A stretch of 64,000 nucleotides of DNA from Rhizobium sp. ASV8 (lineage in GTDB: Bacteria > Pseudomonadota > Alphaproteobacteria > Rhizobiales > Rhizobiaceae), in contig NZ_JAELUG010000001.1 in assembly GCF_016429255.1 (NCBI RefSeq), forward strand, positions 205,091 through 269,090, given 5' to 3'. Of the stretch, positions 40,429 through 49,212 are shown one piece after another (position 1 is the first letter of the stretch; every line of letters begins with the position of its first letter). Position numbers and translations under genes: made by a program. The notes beneath the pieces were generated by a model. That model was given only the letters and a program-made list of their open reading frames with translations. It was not told the DNA's origin and did no database searches.

Positions 40429-41364
40429 ATGATGATTTTTAGGAACTTCAAGCGCATCAGGGCGTGGGAAATCGCCCTGACCCTGGCGGTCATGGCCTTG
40501 CCATTCGTTCCGGCAAGCCTCATAGCGGGCTACGGCAGCCTCGTGCGGCATGCCCATGCCGCCGAAACGCCAAAGAAGCTTGACACCGCGCGGCTGGTCT
40601 CCATCGGCGGCGATGTGACCGAGATCGTCTATGCGCTCGGCGAGGAGAAGCGGCTGATCGCCCGCGACTCCACCAGCCTCTATCCGAAGGAAGTCACCAA
40701 GCTTCCCGATGTCGGCTATATGCGCGCCCTGTCGCCGGAAGGCATCCTGGCCGTCAACCCGACGGCCATCATCGCGGTTGAGGGCTCAGGCCCGCCGGAG
40801 GCGCTGGCCGTGTTACGCAATGCCAGCCTGCCGTTCGAAACCGTGCCACAGACCTATGATCGCGACGGCATCCTGAAAAAGATAGAGGTCGTCGGTTCGC
40901 TGCTCGACGTGCCGGAAAAGGCGAAGGTCCTCAGAGAGAAGGTTGCCGCCGACCTCGATGCTGCGATCAACGATTCGGCCAAGCGCCCGGAGGCCGAGCG
41001 CAAGCGCGTGCTCTTCGTGCTCAGCCTCCAGAACGGCAAGATCCTGGCGTCAGGAAGCAACACGGCTGCGGATGGCATCATCAAGCTCACGGGTGCGATC
41101 AATGCCATCAGCGGTTTCTCCGGCTACAAATCGGTAACGGACGAAGCGATCATCGAAGCCAAGCCTGACGTCATCCTCATCATGGATCGCGAAGGCCCGT
41201 TGTCGATGACGAACGAGGATCTGTTCAAGCAGCCAGCCATTTCCTTGACGCCGGCCGCCAGCCATAAAGCAATCATACGCATGGACGGCCTGCATCTGCT
41301 CGGGTTCGGCCCGCGCACGGCCAGCGCCATTCGCGAGCTGAACGCAGCGATCTACGGAGGCTGA
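40429..41364 (+). CDS. hmuT: HmuT periplasmic haem-binding protein
   Basis: A 311-residue class III solute-binding protein with an N-terminal membrane/signal segment (about residues 12-42; cleavage near AHAAE). Motifs RLVSIGGDVTEIVYALGEEKRLIARDSTS and VGYMRALSPEGILAVNPTAII match haem and cobalamin binders of the FhuD/BtuF type. It delivers haem to HmuU. The HmuU gene begins one base after the stop. Confidence 0.94.
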   Translation: MMIFRNFKRIRAWEIALTLAVMALPFVPASLIAGYGSLVRHAHAAETPKKLDTARLVSIGGDVTEIVYALGEEKRLIARDSTSLYPKEVTKLPDVGYMRALSPEGILAVNPTAIIAVEGSGPPEALAVLRNASLPFETVPQTYDRDGILKKIEVVGSLLDVPEKAKVLREKVAADLDAAINDSAKRPEAERKRVLFVLSLQNGKILASGSNTAADGIIKLTGAINAISGFSGYKSVTDEAIIEAKPDVILIMDREGPLSMTNEDLFKQPAISLTPAASHKAIIRMDGLHLLGFGPRTASAIRELNAAIYGG

Positions 41365-41365
41365 C

Positions 41366-42475
41366 GTGGCATTCAACGATGCCATGGCAGGGCTGAAGCA
41401 GATGTCGCAGACCAAGGCACGCCGTCATAACGGGGATCGCACCGCACTTGCGATCCTCGTCATCGCCGGCCTCGTTCTCGTTTCGACTGCGGCCTTTGCG
41501 TTCTCGATCACGACTGGTGCATCGAATGCTTCGATCGTCGATGTGATCGGCAGCATGGTGGGTGGCAAGGCGGAGAATGCGCTCAGCATCCGCGACCGCA
41601 TTGTCATTTTCGATATCCGCCTGCCCCGCGCCATTCTCGGCTTCCTGATCGGCGGCGGGCTTGCGGTTTCGGGCGCGGTCATGCAGGGCCTCTTCCGCAA
41701 TCCGCTTGCCGATCCCGGCCTGATCGGCGTCTCCGCCGGCTCCAGCCTCGGTGCTGTTGCGATGATCGTCCTCGGCGGCAGCGTGCTGGCTCCGATCGTG
41801 CACATCTTCGGCATTTTCTCCCTGCCCATCGCTGCCTTCGTCGGTGGCCTGATAACGACGATCCTGCTTTACAAGATTGCGACCCGACACGGTCAAACTT
41901 CGATCGCGACCATGTTGCTGGCCGGCATCGCACTCGGTTCCCTCGCTCTGGCCGCAACCGGCATCCTGATTTACATGGCTGATGATCGGCAGCTGCGCGA
42001 CCTGACCTTCTGGAGCATGGGATCGCTGGCCGGCTCGACCTGGAGCAAGGTCGCCGGCGCCGGCCCGATCATCCTTCTTTCCCTGTTGCCGCTGCCCTTC
42101 ATGGCGCGCGGTCTGAACGCGTTGACGCTTGGCGAAGCGGCAGCCTTTCATATGGGTGTCGCCGTACAGCGGCTGAAAAATGTCGCCATTGTCAGCGTCG
42201 CTGCTGCAGTCGGCGCTTCCGTGGCTGTCAGCGGCGGCATCGGCTTCGTCGGCATTGTCGTGCCGCATATCTTGCGCATGGTCATCGGGCCGGACCACCG
42301 TTTCCTGCTTCCGGCTTCGGCCCTGCTCGGCGGCTCGTTGCTGGTCATTGCCGATGTGGTGGCCCGCACCATCGTTTCTCCGGCCGAACTGCCGATCGGC
42401 ATCCTGACGGCAGGTGTCGGCGGTCCCTTCTTCCTGTGGATGCTGCTGCGGCAGCGCTCGCGCCTTAGCCTGTGA
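41366..42475 (+). CDS. hmuU: HmuU haem ABC transporter permease
   Basis: A 369-residue FecCD-type permease with about ten helices. RLPRAILGFLIGGGLAVSGAVMQGLFRNPLADPGLIGVSAG is the family signature near residue 90. The start codon is GTG at 41366, with GGAGG five bases upstream inside the end of hmuT. It forms the membrane channel with HmuV. Confidence 0.95.
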   Translation: MAFNDAMAGLKQMSQTKARRHNGDRTALAILVIAGLVLVSTAAFAFSITTGASNASIVDVIGSMVGGKAENALSIRDRIVIFDIRLPRAILGFLIGGGLAVSGAVMQGLFRNPLADPGLIGVSAGSSLGAVAMIVLGGSVLAPIVHIFGIFSLPIAAFVGGLITTILLYKIATRHGQTSIATMLLAGIALGSLALAATGILIYMADDRQLRDLTFWSMGSLAGSTWSKVAGAGPIILLSLLPLPFMARGLNALTLGEAAAFHMGVAVQRLKNVAIVSVAAAVGASVAVSGGIGFVGIVVPHILRMVIGPDHRFLLPASALLGGSLLVIADVVARTIVSPAELPIGILTAGVGGPFFLWMLLRQRSRLSL

Positions 42476-42482
42476 GCCTGCA

Positions 42483-43274
42483 ATGATCGATGTATCCAAC
42501 CTTTCCGTCCGCCTTGCCGGCAAGACGATCGTTCAGGATGTATCCTTTGCGGCAGAAGCCGGAACGCTGACGGCAATCTGCGGGCCGAACGGCTCGGGCA
42601 AGACGACCACGATGAAGGCCATTTCGGGTGAACTCGCCTATCAAGGCTCGGTTCACATGAACGGTTCCGAGATCCGTGGGCTGGAGCCATGGCAACTTGC
42701 CGAAATGCGGGGCGTCCTGCCGCAGGCAAGCTCGATCTCTTTCCCTTTCACCGTGCGCGAAATCGTTCGCATGGGCCTGACAAGCGGTCGCAACCGGCAC
42801 CCGGAACAGGCGGATCGCACGGCAGCTGAGGCGCTTGCCTCCGTCGATCTCGCAGGCTTCGAAGGCCGCTTCTATCAGGAGCTCTCCGGTGGTGAGCAAC
42901 AGCGCGTACAGCTCGCCCGCGTTATCTGCCAGATTTCCGAGCCGGTCCTCGAAGGCAAGCCCTGCTGGCTTCTGCTCGACGAGCCGGTCTCCAGCCTGGA
43001 TATCAGCCATCAGCTCACCATCATGACGCTCGCACAGCGGTTCTGCCGGCGCGGCGGCGGTGTCATCGCGGTCATGCACGACCTCAACCTCACCGCGCTT
43101 TTTGCCGACCGCATGGTCTTGCTGAAAGATGGCCGCCTGCAGGCGACAGGTTCCGTCAAGGAAGTCCTGACCGACGGCCACCTTCAGGATGTCTTCGGCT
43201 GCAATCTGCGGGTCAATCGCGTTCCGGCCAACGACGCTCCCTTCGTCCTTGCGCATAGCGCACTCGCCGACTAA
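42483..43274 (+). CDS. hmuV: HmuV haem ABC transporter ATPase
   Basis: A 263-residue FepC/BtuD-type ATPase: Walker A GPNGSGKTT, signature LSGGEQQRVQLARV, Walker B LLLDEPVSSLD, switch His in AVMHDLN. The ATG at 42483 is seven bases after the hmuU stop; the frame is open further upstream inside hmuU but that part is not protein-like. It completes hmuPSTUV. Confidence 0.95.
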   Translation: MIDVSNLSVRLAGKTIVQDVSFAAEAGTLTAICGPNGSGKTTTMKAISGELAYQGSVHMNGSEIRGLEPWQLAEMRGVLPQASSISFPFTVREIVRMGLTSGRNRHPEQADRTAAEALASVDLAGFEGRFYQELSGGEQQRVQLARVICQISEPVLEGKPCWLLLDEPVSSLDISHQLTIMTLAQRFCRRGGGVIAVMHDLNLTALFADRMVLLKDGRLQATGSVKEVLTDGHLQDVFGCNLRVNRVPANDAPFVLAHSALAD

Positions 43275-43440
43275 GGCCCTTTCAAGCGCTTCTTCCGGAA
43301 CTTTTTACTGCATCCGCGCGTTGAAGTTCAGCGATCGGGATGAGTGTTCCGTTCGATTAGAGTTTGTTGCGTCGGATGACCCCGACCGGCTCGTACAATG
43401 GGCGCTCTTTGGCGCTCGGATAACGCAAAGGGAGCTAGAC

Positions 43441-43791
43441 ATGGCTGCATCCATTCTCCATTCGGCGCGCAGCAAGCGCAACGGCAGCAATCTGCAGGAC
43501 GTCGAGGCCAGCATCGAAGATCAAATCGAATCGCTGCGCGAGGAAGTTGCGGCCTTTGCCAAGCTTATCAGCGACAGCAGCGCAAAGCAGAGCAAGAAGC
43601 TCCGGGCGAGTGCCGAAACGGGATTTGACGACCTGGCGGTTCGCGGGGAGGAATTGCTGCGCGATCTGCAACGCGGCTATGCGAAAAGTTCGCGCGAAGT
43701 TCGCAGAACCGTGCGCCAGCACCCGGTTGCGACCATCGGCGCCGCAGCCGCATTCGGTCTCGCCGTTGCCCTGCTGCTGTCTCGCCGCTAG
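43441..43791 (+). CDS. DUF883/ElaB-YqjD family membrane-anchored protein
   Basis: A 116-residue protein with long amphipathic helices (about residues 18-85; EDQIESLREEVAAFAKLISDSSAKQ) and one C-terminal membrane helix (about 96-113; VATIGAAAAFGLAVALLLS). This is the ElaB/YqjD plan, in which stress-induced proteins bind ribosomes and anchor them at the inner membrane. GGGAGCTAGAC precedes the ATG. The next gene follows nine bases later. Proximity to the EcfG locus fits a general stress role. Confidence 0.85.
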   Translation: MAASILHSARSKRNGSNLQDVEASIEDQIESLREEVAAFAKLISDSSAKQSKKLRASAETGFDDLAVRGEELLRDLQRGYAKSSREVRRTVRQHPVATIGAAAAFGLAVALLLSRR

Positions 43792-43800
43792 GGTGGCGGG

Positions 43801-44205
43801 ATGATCGGTTCCATCCTCGGCCTGCTACTGTCGGGCACATTCAACCGTACCGTTGCGCGAACCAAGCGCAACGGTATTTTCATCGCAATCGCAATCCTTC
43901 TGCTGCTGACGGCCTATGTGGCAGCACTTGTCGCCGCAGCAATCTGGCTAGCGACGATTTATGGTGCGGCGGGTGCGGCGCTCCTGATTGCGGCAGGTGC
44001 CCTACTGCTTGGCCTGATCGTGCTTGTTGTCATGGCGATCATCGATAAGCAGGAACAACGCCGGGCTCGCGAGCGTCGGCTTGCGATGGAATCGATGGCC
44101 GCGGCCGTTCTCGGTCTCGTGCGCAAGCAGCCTTTGATGACTGCGGCCGTTGCCGCAGCCCTGCTCTTCGGTAACCTGTTCGGAAGCAGGGACGATGACG
44201 ATTGA
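43801..44205 (+). CDS. Phage-holin-like small membrane protein
   Basis: A 134-residue protein with two long adjacent membrane helices (about residues 25-50 and 55-82) and a third hydrophobic segment near the C-terminus (MTAAVAAALLFGNLF), ending in DDDD. The plan matches the YqjE-type holin superfamily proteins that accompany DUF883 proteins. It follows the DUF883 gene closely, so the pair is probably one stress-induced operon. A terminator follows at 44304. Confidence 0.75.
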   Translation: MIGSILGLLLSGTFNRTVARTKRNGIFIAIAILLLLTAYVAALVAAAIWLATIYGAAGAALLIAAGALLLGLIVLVVMAIIDKQEQRRARERRLAMESMAAAVLGLVRKQPLMTAAVAAALLFGNLFGSRDDDD

Positions 44206-44303
44206 ACCGGCCGGTTTCCAACTGAAAACTGTGGCGGACATGATGTGACTTCGCCGCTGGCTAGCTGGCGGTGTCAAAAAGCTTGTAATCGGTGATTGAC
44301 ATG

Positions 44304-44333
44304 AAAAAGCCCGGTCTCTCGACCGGGCTTTTT
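44304..44333. terminator. Bidirectional Rho-independent terminator
   Basis: AAAAAGCCCGGTC and GACCGGGCTTTTT form a perfect stem with a four-base loop. It ends the DUF883/holin-like operon from one side and nepR-ecfG from the other. Confidence 0.92.
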
Positions 44334-44334
44334 G

Positions 44335-44886
44335 TCAGAAAGCGAATGCCTTGGAAGTCAAAGGTGCGGAAGTGGCATCGGGGCCGAAATCCGCCTCGCC
44401 AGAAATATCCAATATCTCCTGCAGCCGTTGGCGGGCGCGATTGACGCGACTCTTGATCGTGCCGACGGCACAACCGCAAATCTCGGCAGCCTCTTCATAG
44501 GAAAACCCGGAAGCTCCCACCAGGATGATCGCTTCGCGCTGGTCCGGCGGCAGCTGATCCAGCGCCTTGCGGAAATCCTGAAGATCGACCGCGCCGTATT
44601 GCGAGGGGTGGGTTGCCATCGATTCGGTGAAGACGCCGTCGGTGTCCTGCACCTCACGGCCGCTCTTGCGCATCTGGCTGTAAAGCTCATTGCGCAGGAT
44701 GGTGAAGAGCCAGGCCTTCATATTGGTGCCCATCTCGAAATGGTCCTGCTTGGCCCAGGCCTTCATGATGGTGTCCTGGACAAGATCGTCGGCGCGATCG
44801 TGACGGCCTGTCAGTGAGATGGCGAAGGCGCGGAGGCTCGGGAGAGCGGAGAGGAGTTCGCGCTTGAAGCTCGTTTGCGGTTCCAT
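44335..44886 (-). CDS. ecfG: EcfG general stress sigma factor
   Basis: A 183-residue ECF sigma factor. Region 2 covers about residues 15-80 (LTGRHDRADDLVQDTIMKAWA, TNMKAWLFTILRNELYS) and region 4 about 110-165 (LPPDQREAIILVGASGFSYEEAAEICGCAVGTIKSRVNRAR). The divergent class, its size and the neighbouring nepR and phyR identify it as EcfG (sigma of the alphaproteobacterial general stress response). The start at 44886 is preceded by AGGAGGTGCGCGCC. It lies 12 bases after nepR. Confidence 0.94.
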   Translation of the reverse strand: MEPQTSFKRELLSALPSLRAFAISLTGRHDRADDLVQDTIMKAWAKQDHFEMGTNMKAWLFTILRNELYSQMRKSGREVQDTDGVFTESMATHPSQYGAVDLQDFRKALDQLPPDQREAIILVGASGFSYEEAAEICGCAVGTIKSRVNRARQRLQEILDISGEADFGPDATSAPLTSKAFAF

Positions 44887-44898
44887 GGCGCGCACCTC

Positions 44899-45105
44899 CT
44901 ATTCGGAGACTTTTGCGGAGGCCATGCGCTCGGCTTGATCTAGCTTCTCAAGCAGATCAAGGAACCGATCGGGAATGGCTTCATCCTGCATGGCCGAATA
45001 GAAGGAACGCAGCCTGTTGCCGATCTGATTGTTGGGATCGAGTATATCTACTGCGCGCAGGTCCGATACTGTCTTATCTGCGTCCTCGGAATTCTGGATA
45101 GTCAT
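44899..45105 (-). CDS. nepR: NepR anti-sigma factor
   Basis: A 68-residue NepR. The two helices that bind EcfG or PhyR are IGNRLRSFYSAMQDEAIPDRFLDLLEKLDQAE. NepR holds EcfG inactive until phosphorylated PhyR takes it away. It is co-transcribed with ecfG. Confidence 0.93.
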   Translation of the reverse strand: MTIQNSEDADKTVSDLRAVDILDPNNQIGNRLRSFYSAMQDEAIPDRFLDLLEKLDQAERMASAKVSE

Positions 45106-45250
45106 CTAGCCTGCTCGCTTTTCAATTGTCTCGCATTCATGGGATGGACGCATCTTCACTGCTTCCCTGCCCGGGAGACCAGTCAACTACATCAAAAACC
45201 GTTTCCTAACGAATCGTAAAGGATGAAGTCGACTGATTGTAAGCATTGAA

Positions 45251-45274
45251 ATGCGACTGCCTAAAAAAAGTTCC
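45251..45274 (-). promoter_or_regulatory. EcfG-type promoter toward nepR-ecfG
   Basis: On the minus strand GGAAC (45274-45270) is followed after 16 bases by CATT, one mismatch from the EcfG -10 element CGTT. It would allow autoregulation of nepR-ecfG. Confidence 0.55.
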
Positions 45275-45282
45275 GACAAAGA

Positions 45283-45307
45283 GGAACTTTTTTACTCAAC
45301 TGACGTT
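45283..45307 (+). promoter_or_regulatory. EcfG-dependent promoter of phyR
   Basis: GGAAC at 45283 and CGTT at 45304 are separated by 16 bases, an exact match to the EcfG promoter consensus. It lies 65 bases upstream of the phyR start. Confidence 0.82.
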
Positions 45308-45371
45308 TGTTAGTCACTGCAGCCTCCGTGCTGTATTTTATTTAGAATTTGATAAAAGGCGGGAGCCATTG

Positions 45372-46166
45372 ATGACACTTTCCACACGCATCGCGCCGCA
45401 TCTTCCTTATTTGCGTCGCTATTCTCGCGCTTTGACCGGAACTCAGACATCCGGGGACGCCTATGTTGCTGCCGTTTTGGAAGCCATCATCACCGACATC
45501 TCCATCTTTCCCGACACGGATAACGACCGTGTCGCACTCTATAAACTGTTCACCAAGCTGTTCGGTTCCGTAACACTTCAGATTCCCGAGCCGACCTCGC
45601 CCTTTGCCTGGGAACAGCGCGCTTCCGTCAATCTGTCCAAGGTTTCTCCGCGCGCGCGTCAGGCCTTCCTGCTCGGATCCGTCGAAAGCTTCCGCCTCGG
45701 CGAGATCGCGGAAATTCTCGACATCTCTGAAAGCGATGCCATGCGCCTACTTGATACAGCGTCCCAGGAAATCTCGCGGCAGGTGGCGACCGAGATCATG
45801 ATCATCGAGGATGAGCCGCTGATTGCGATGGATATCGAGCAGATGGTCGAAAGCCTCGGCCACCGCGTCACCGGCATCGCCCGCACGCATGCGGAAGCCG
45901 TGGCGCTCTACAACGCAACGAAGCCGAGAATGGTGCTTGCCGATATCCAGTTGGCTGACGGCAGCTCGGGCATCGACGCCGTCAACGATATTCTGAAGAG
46001 CGCCAGCATCCCGGTCATCTTTATCACGGCATTCCCTGAGCGGCTTTTGACGGGAGAGCGGCCGGAGCCGACCTTCCTTGTGACCAAGCCATTCAACCCC
46101 GACATGGTGAAGGCCCTTATCAGCCAGGCGCTTTTCTTCAACGAAACCACAAAAGTGGCGGCCTGA
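45372..46166 (+). CDS. phyR: PhyR anti-anti-sigma response regulator
   Basis: A 264-residue PhyR. An N-terminal sigma-like domain (about residues 1-135; RIAPHLPYLRRYSRALTGTQTSGDAYVAAVLE) that mimics EcfG is joined to a receiver domain (about 140-260) with phospho-acceptor Asp191 in LADIQLADGSS. When phosphorylated it sequesters NepR. The start is the ATG at 45372; upstream in-frame sequence belongs to the promoter. A histidine kinase gene follows 153 bases later. Confidence 0.95.
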   Translation: MTLSTRIAPHLPYLRRYSRALTGTQTSGDAYVAAVLEAIITDISIFPDTDNDRVALYKLFTKLFGSVTLQIPEPTSPFAWEQRASVNLSKVSPRARQAFLLGSVESFRLGEIAEILDISESDAMRLLDTASQEISRQVATEIMIIEDEPLIAMDIEQMVESLGHRVTGIARTHAEAVALYNATKPRMVLADIQLADGSSGIDAVNDILKSASIPVIFITAFPERLLTGERPEPTFLVTKPFNPDMVKALISQALFFNETTKVAA

Positions 46167-46319
46167 TTCGATTGCAAAGCCTGTTACGGAACAAAGATCA
46201 CAGCCGGGCGTTGGGATTGGAAGCAATCGGTTTACCGGCTGTTATATCGGGCGATTTAAGAGGTCGTTCGAGAGTTTTACGAGTGGAGAAGCCCTGTCGG
46301 CGGGGCTCTCGAAATCCGA

Positions 46320-47345
46320 GTGAAAGGCAAGCCGGTGAATACGTCTGAACCATTAGCCGGCGCGCCTTTGAGTTTGGAAGGCAAAGCCGCCCTGATGGAG
46401 CGCGCTCTTGCGAGTGCCAGCGTGTCGATTCTGTTTCAAGATCGATCCCTTGCGATACGTCATGCTGACAATCTGCCGGATCATCTGCAGCCATCCCTCA
46501 TCATTGGCGGCAATGACCTCGATCTTTTCGGCGAGAAGGATGGCGAACACCTCCTGCGCCTCAAGCGAGGCGTACTCGATACAGGCAAGCCTGCGGCCGC
46601 CGAAGTGGAAATCCCAAGCGGCGACGGTATTCGCATCTATGAGCTGAAGATGGAGCGCATCGGTGACCGTAAGGCACAGGGCGTTCTCTCCGTCATCTCG
46701 GAAATCACCGAAAGCCGCCATCGCGAAAAGGTTCTGAAATCGCTGCTGCGCGAACTGTCGCATCGCTCCAAGAACCTGCTGGCGATTATTCAGGGCATCG
46801 CGACCCAGACCGCACGCCATACGCTTTCGGTCGACAATTTCCTGATCAAGTTCCGCGGACGCCTCCAGTCCCTGTCGAACTCGCAGGATCTCATCACGGA
46901 TTCCAGTTGGCGCGGCGCCTATCTGTTCGAACTCGCGGAGAAGCAGTTCGCCCCCTATTGGCCCGATGCCGGCGTGCCCATGCCGATCTATGGCATCAAC
47001 GCCCACCTGACGCCGAATGCAGCAGTGCATCTGGGACTTGCCCTGCACGAGCTGATCGTCAACTCCGCCTCGCATGGTGCCATCTCGGCCGGAGCCACGA
47101 GCATCACATTGAATTGCAAGGAAGCCGAACTCGACGGCAAGAAAGCGATCGAAGTGGCGTGGTCCGAACGCGTTCATGGACCTGGCAATCATGAATTCGA
47201 GGATAACAGCTTTAGCCGCACCGTGCTCGAACGAGTGGTGCCGACATCCATGAACGGCCGCGCCGACTTCGCCATGGGCGACGGCAGCATCGGCTATCGC
47301 CTCACCATCCCCGAGACAGAGTACGAGATACTGAGACGTCGCTGA
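46320..47345 (+). CDS. HWE/HisKA_2-type sensor histidine kinase
   Basis: A 341-residue soluble kinase. Residues 20-135 form a PAS-like sensor; the phospho-acceptor histidine is in LLRELSHRSKNLLAIIQGIATQTARH near residue 148, and the catalytic domain with an N-box (HLGLALHELIVNSASHGA) follows. The kinase family is the one that phosphorylates PhyR, and the gene is directly downstream of phyR, so it is a candidate PhyK. The start is uncertain: GTG at 46320 or GTG at 46335, the latter preceded by AAAGGCAAGCCG. No membrane helix is present, so the signal is cytoplasmic. Confidence 0.88.
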   Translation: MKGKPVNTSEPLAGAPLSLEGKAALMERALASASVSILFQDRSLAIRHADNLPDHLQPSLIIGGNDLDLFGEKDGEHLLRLKRGVLDTGKPAAAEVEIPSGDGIRIYELKMERIGDRKAQGVLSVISEITESRHREKVLKSLLRELSHRSKNLLAIIQGIATQTARHTLSVDNFLIKFRGRLQSLSNSQDLITDSSWRGAYLFELAEKQFAPYWPDAGVPMPIYGINAHLTPNAAVHLGLALHELIVNSASHGAISAGATSITLNCKEAELDGKKAIEVAWSERVHGPGNHEFEDNSFSRTVLERVVPTSMNGRADFAMGDGSIGYRLTIPETEYEILRRR

Positions 47346-47840
47346 CGGATCTATATTGCTGGCTGAAATAAGAAAACAGCCAGTGCGAGGGCGGCGCACT
47401 GGCTGCTTTACACTCATCGGGAGGGGACCGTGAGTAGATGTCCGACGATGCTATTGGGCATGCATCAGGGGGATGCAATCATCATCGGTACATCCGGATA
47501 ACGACCCTGACCGATCTTGGTTCCATCCGGATCCGAAAAATTTCATTTTTTCTTCATACTGGCCATCACGCGAAAAATCGGCCTCTCCTGCACCCGGCGT
47601 GAAGCGCCGCCAGCTCCGAACATCGCATTTTTTCGACTTTACGCCGCCTACGTGATCCCCGCGAATTTAAATACATAAAAACAGCGAGTTAAACGATGAA
47701 TATGGCTCGCGCCATCGGCGATCCACCTCATCAAAACAGCTGCTCAAGCAGATTCGCGGTCAAAAATTTTACCGTTTGATAAATTTTTTAACCTGAGTTA
47801 CCGTTCCTGTACTAGCCGTTTACTATAAGAGGGAACTTCA
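47346..47840 (+). other. Long intergenic region before preT
   Basis: 495 bases without a convincing gene. It begins with a terminator (47377). The middle is AT-rich with several short T and A tracts near 47,535-47,700. Just before preT, CGGTcaaaaattttACCG at 47757-47774 is a short palindrome in a very AT-rich segment that probably contains the preTA promoter and perhaps an operator. It does not match the RutR consensus. I see no RNA gene. Confidence 0.5.
47377..47405 (+). terminator. Hairpin terminator after the histidine kinase
   Basis: CAGCCAGTGCG and CGCACTGGCTG form an 11-base-pair stem about 30 bases after the kinase stop codon. Only a short T run follows (GCTTTA). Confidence 0.6.
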
Positions 47841-49199
47841 ATGGGACGACTGGAAACTGGGATTCATAAGGGCAGGCTCACGCCCGCCGAATATGATGCA
47901 AACTTTTCCGATCTTCACCCGCGCCTCAATAAACACGAGGCGCTGGTCGCATCCGACCGATGCTATTTCTGCTACGACGCGCCGTGCATGACGGCCTGTC
48001 CCACCTCCATCGACATTCCGATGTTCATCCGCCAGATCTCGACGGGTAACCCGCTCGGATCGGCCAAGACGATCTTCGATCAGAACATCCTCGGCGGCAT
48101 GTGTGCCCGCGTCTGTCCCACCGAACAGCTCTGCGAGCAGGCTTGCGTACGCAACACTGCCGAAGAGCGCCCGGTCGAGATCGGCCGGCTGCAGCGCTAT
48201 GCGACCGACGCCGCGATGGCCGAGAACAAGCAGTTCTATTCGCGGGCCGAACCCACCGGCAAGAAGATCGCCGTCATCGGCGCCGGGCCGGCCGGTCTTG
48301 CCTGCGCGCACCGTCTGGCCGTGAAGGGTCATGAGGTCACCATCTTCGATGCTCGTGAAAAGGCGGGCGGCCTCAACGAATACGGTATCGCCACCTATAA
48401 GGCGGTCGACGACTTCGCGCAGAAGGAAGTCGATTACGTGCTCGCCATCGGCGGCATCGAGGTGAAGAACGGCCAGGCTCTCGGCCGCGATTTCAGCCTC
48501 TCCGATCTCTCCCAGCAATATGATGCCGTCTTCCTCGGCCTCGGGCTCGCCGGCGTCAACGCGCTGCGCGCCGAAGGCGAGGATCTCGATGGCGTTGCCG
48601 ACGCCGTTGCCTATATCGCCGAACTGCGCCAGGCCGGCAGCAAGGCCGATATCGCCATCGGCCGCCGCGTCGTCGTTCTCGGCGGCGGCATGACCGCAAT
48701 CGACGCCGCCGTGCAGGCCAAGCTGCTCGGCGCCGAAGAGGTGACGATCTGTTATCGCCGCGGCAAGGAGCATATGAACGCCTCGGAATTCGAGCAGGAT
48801 CTCGCCGCCTCCAAGGGCGTCATCATCCGCCACTGGCTGGCTCCGAAGCGCATCGTCGACAAGGATGGCAAGGTCGCAGGCATCGAGGTCGAATATACCG
48901 AACTGCGCGACGGCAAGCTGACCGCCACCGGCGACGTCGGCATCATTGCCGCCGACCAGATCTTCAAGGCCATCGGCCAGACATTCGAGGCGTCAGGCCT
49001 TGGGGCGCTGCGCATGGAAGCCGGCCGCATCGCCATCGATGGCGAGGGCCGAACCTCGATCGAGGGCGTATGGGCCGGCGGCGACTGCGTGCTTGGCGGC
49101 GACGATCTGACGGTCTCGGCCGTGGCACAGGGTCGCGATGCGGCTGAATCCATCAACCATGCGCTCGCTGCTGCCAAGTCGGCCGCTGCAGTCGCCTGA
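47841..49199 (+). CDS. preT: NAD-dependent dihydropyrimidine dehydrogenase subunit PreT
   Basis: A 452-residue flavoprotein. The N-terminal part (about residues 30-110) carries eight cysteines for two 4Fe-4S clusters (CYFCYDAPCMTACP; CARVCPTEQLCEQACV). Then comes FAD binding (VIGAGPAGLACAHRLAVKGHEV near residue 150) and a second nucleotide site for NAD (VLGGGMTAIDAAVQAKLLGAEEV near 278). With PreA it reduces uracil and thymine to the dihydro forms, the first step of reductive pyrimidine breakdown. The ATG follows GAGGGAACTTCA. preA follows 13 bases later. Confidence 0.94.
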   Translation: MGRLETGIHKGRLTPAEYDANFSDLHPRLNKHEALVASDRCYFCYDAPCMTACPTSIDIPMFIRQISTGNPLGSAKTIFDQNILGGMCARVCPTEQLCEQACVRNTAEERPVEIGRLQRYATDAAMAENKQFYSRAEPTGKKIAVIGAGPAGLACAHRLAVKGHEVTIFDAREKAGGLNEYGIATYKAVDDFAQKEVDYVLAIGGIEVKNGQALGRDFSLSDLSQQYDAVFLGLGLAGVNALRAEGEDLDGVADAVAYIAELRQAGSKADIAIGRRVVVLGGGMTAIDAAVQAKLLGAEEVTICYRRGKEHMNASEFEQDLAASKGVIIRHWLAPKRIVDKDGKVAGIEVEYTELRDGKLTATGDVGIIAADQIFKAIGQTFEASGLGALRMEAGRIAIDGEGRTSIEGVWAGGDCVLGGDDLTVSAVAQGRDAAESINHALAAAKSAAAVA

Positions 49200-49212
49200 A
49201 AGGAGAATCGAT

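Noticed and set aside
45176..45205. GGAAACGG...GTT on the minus strand near 45,200 as an EcfG promoter for nepR
   Set aside because: The spacing to GTT is only about 13 bases; the GGAAC-N16-CATT at 45,251-45,274 fits better.
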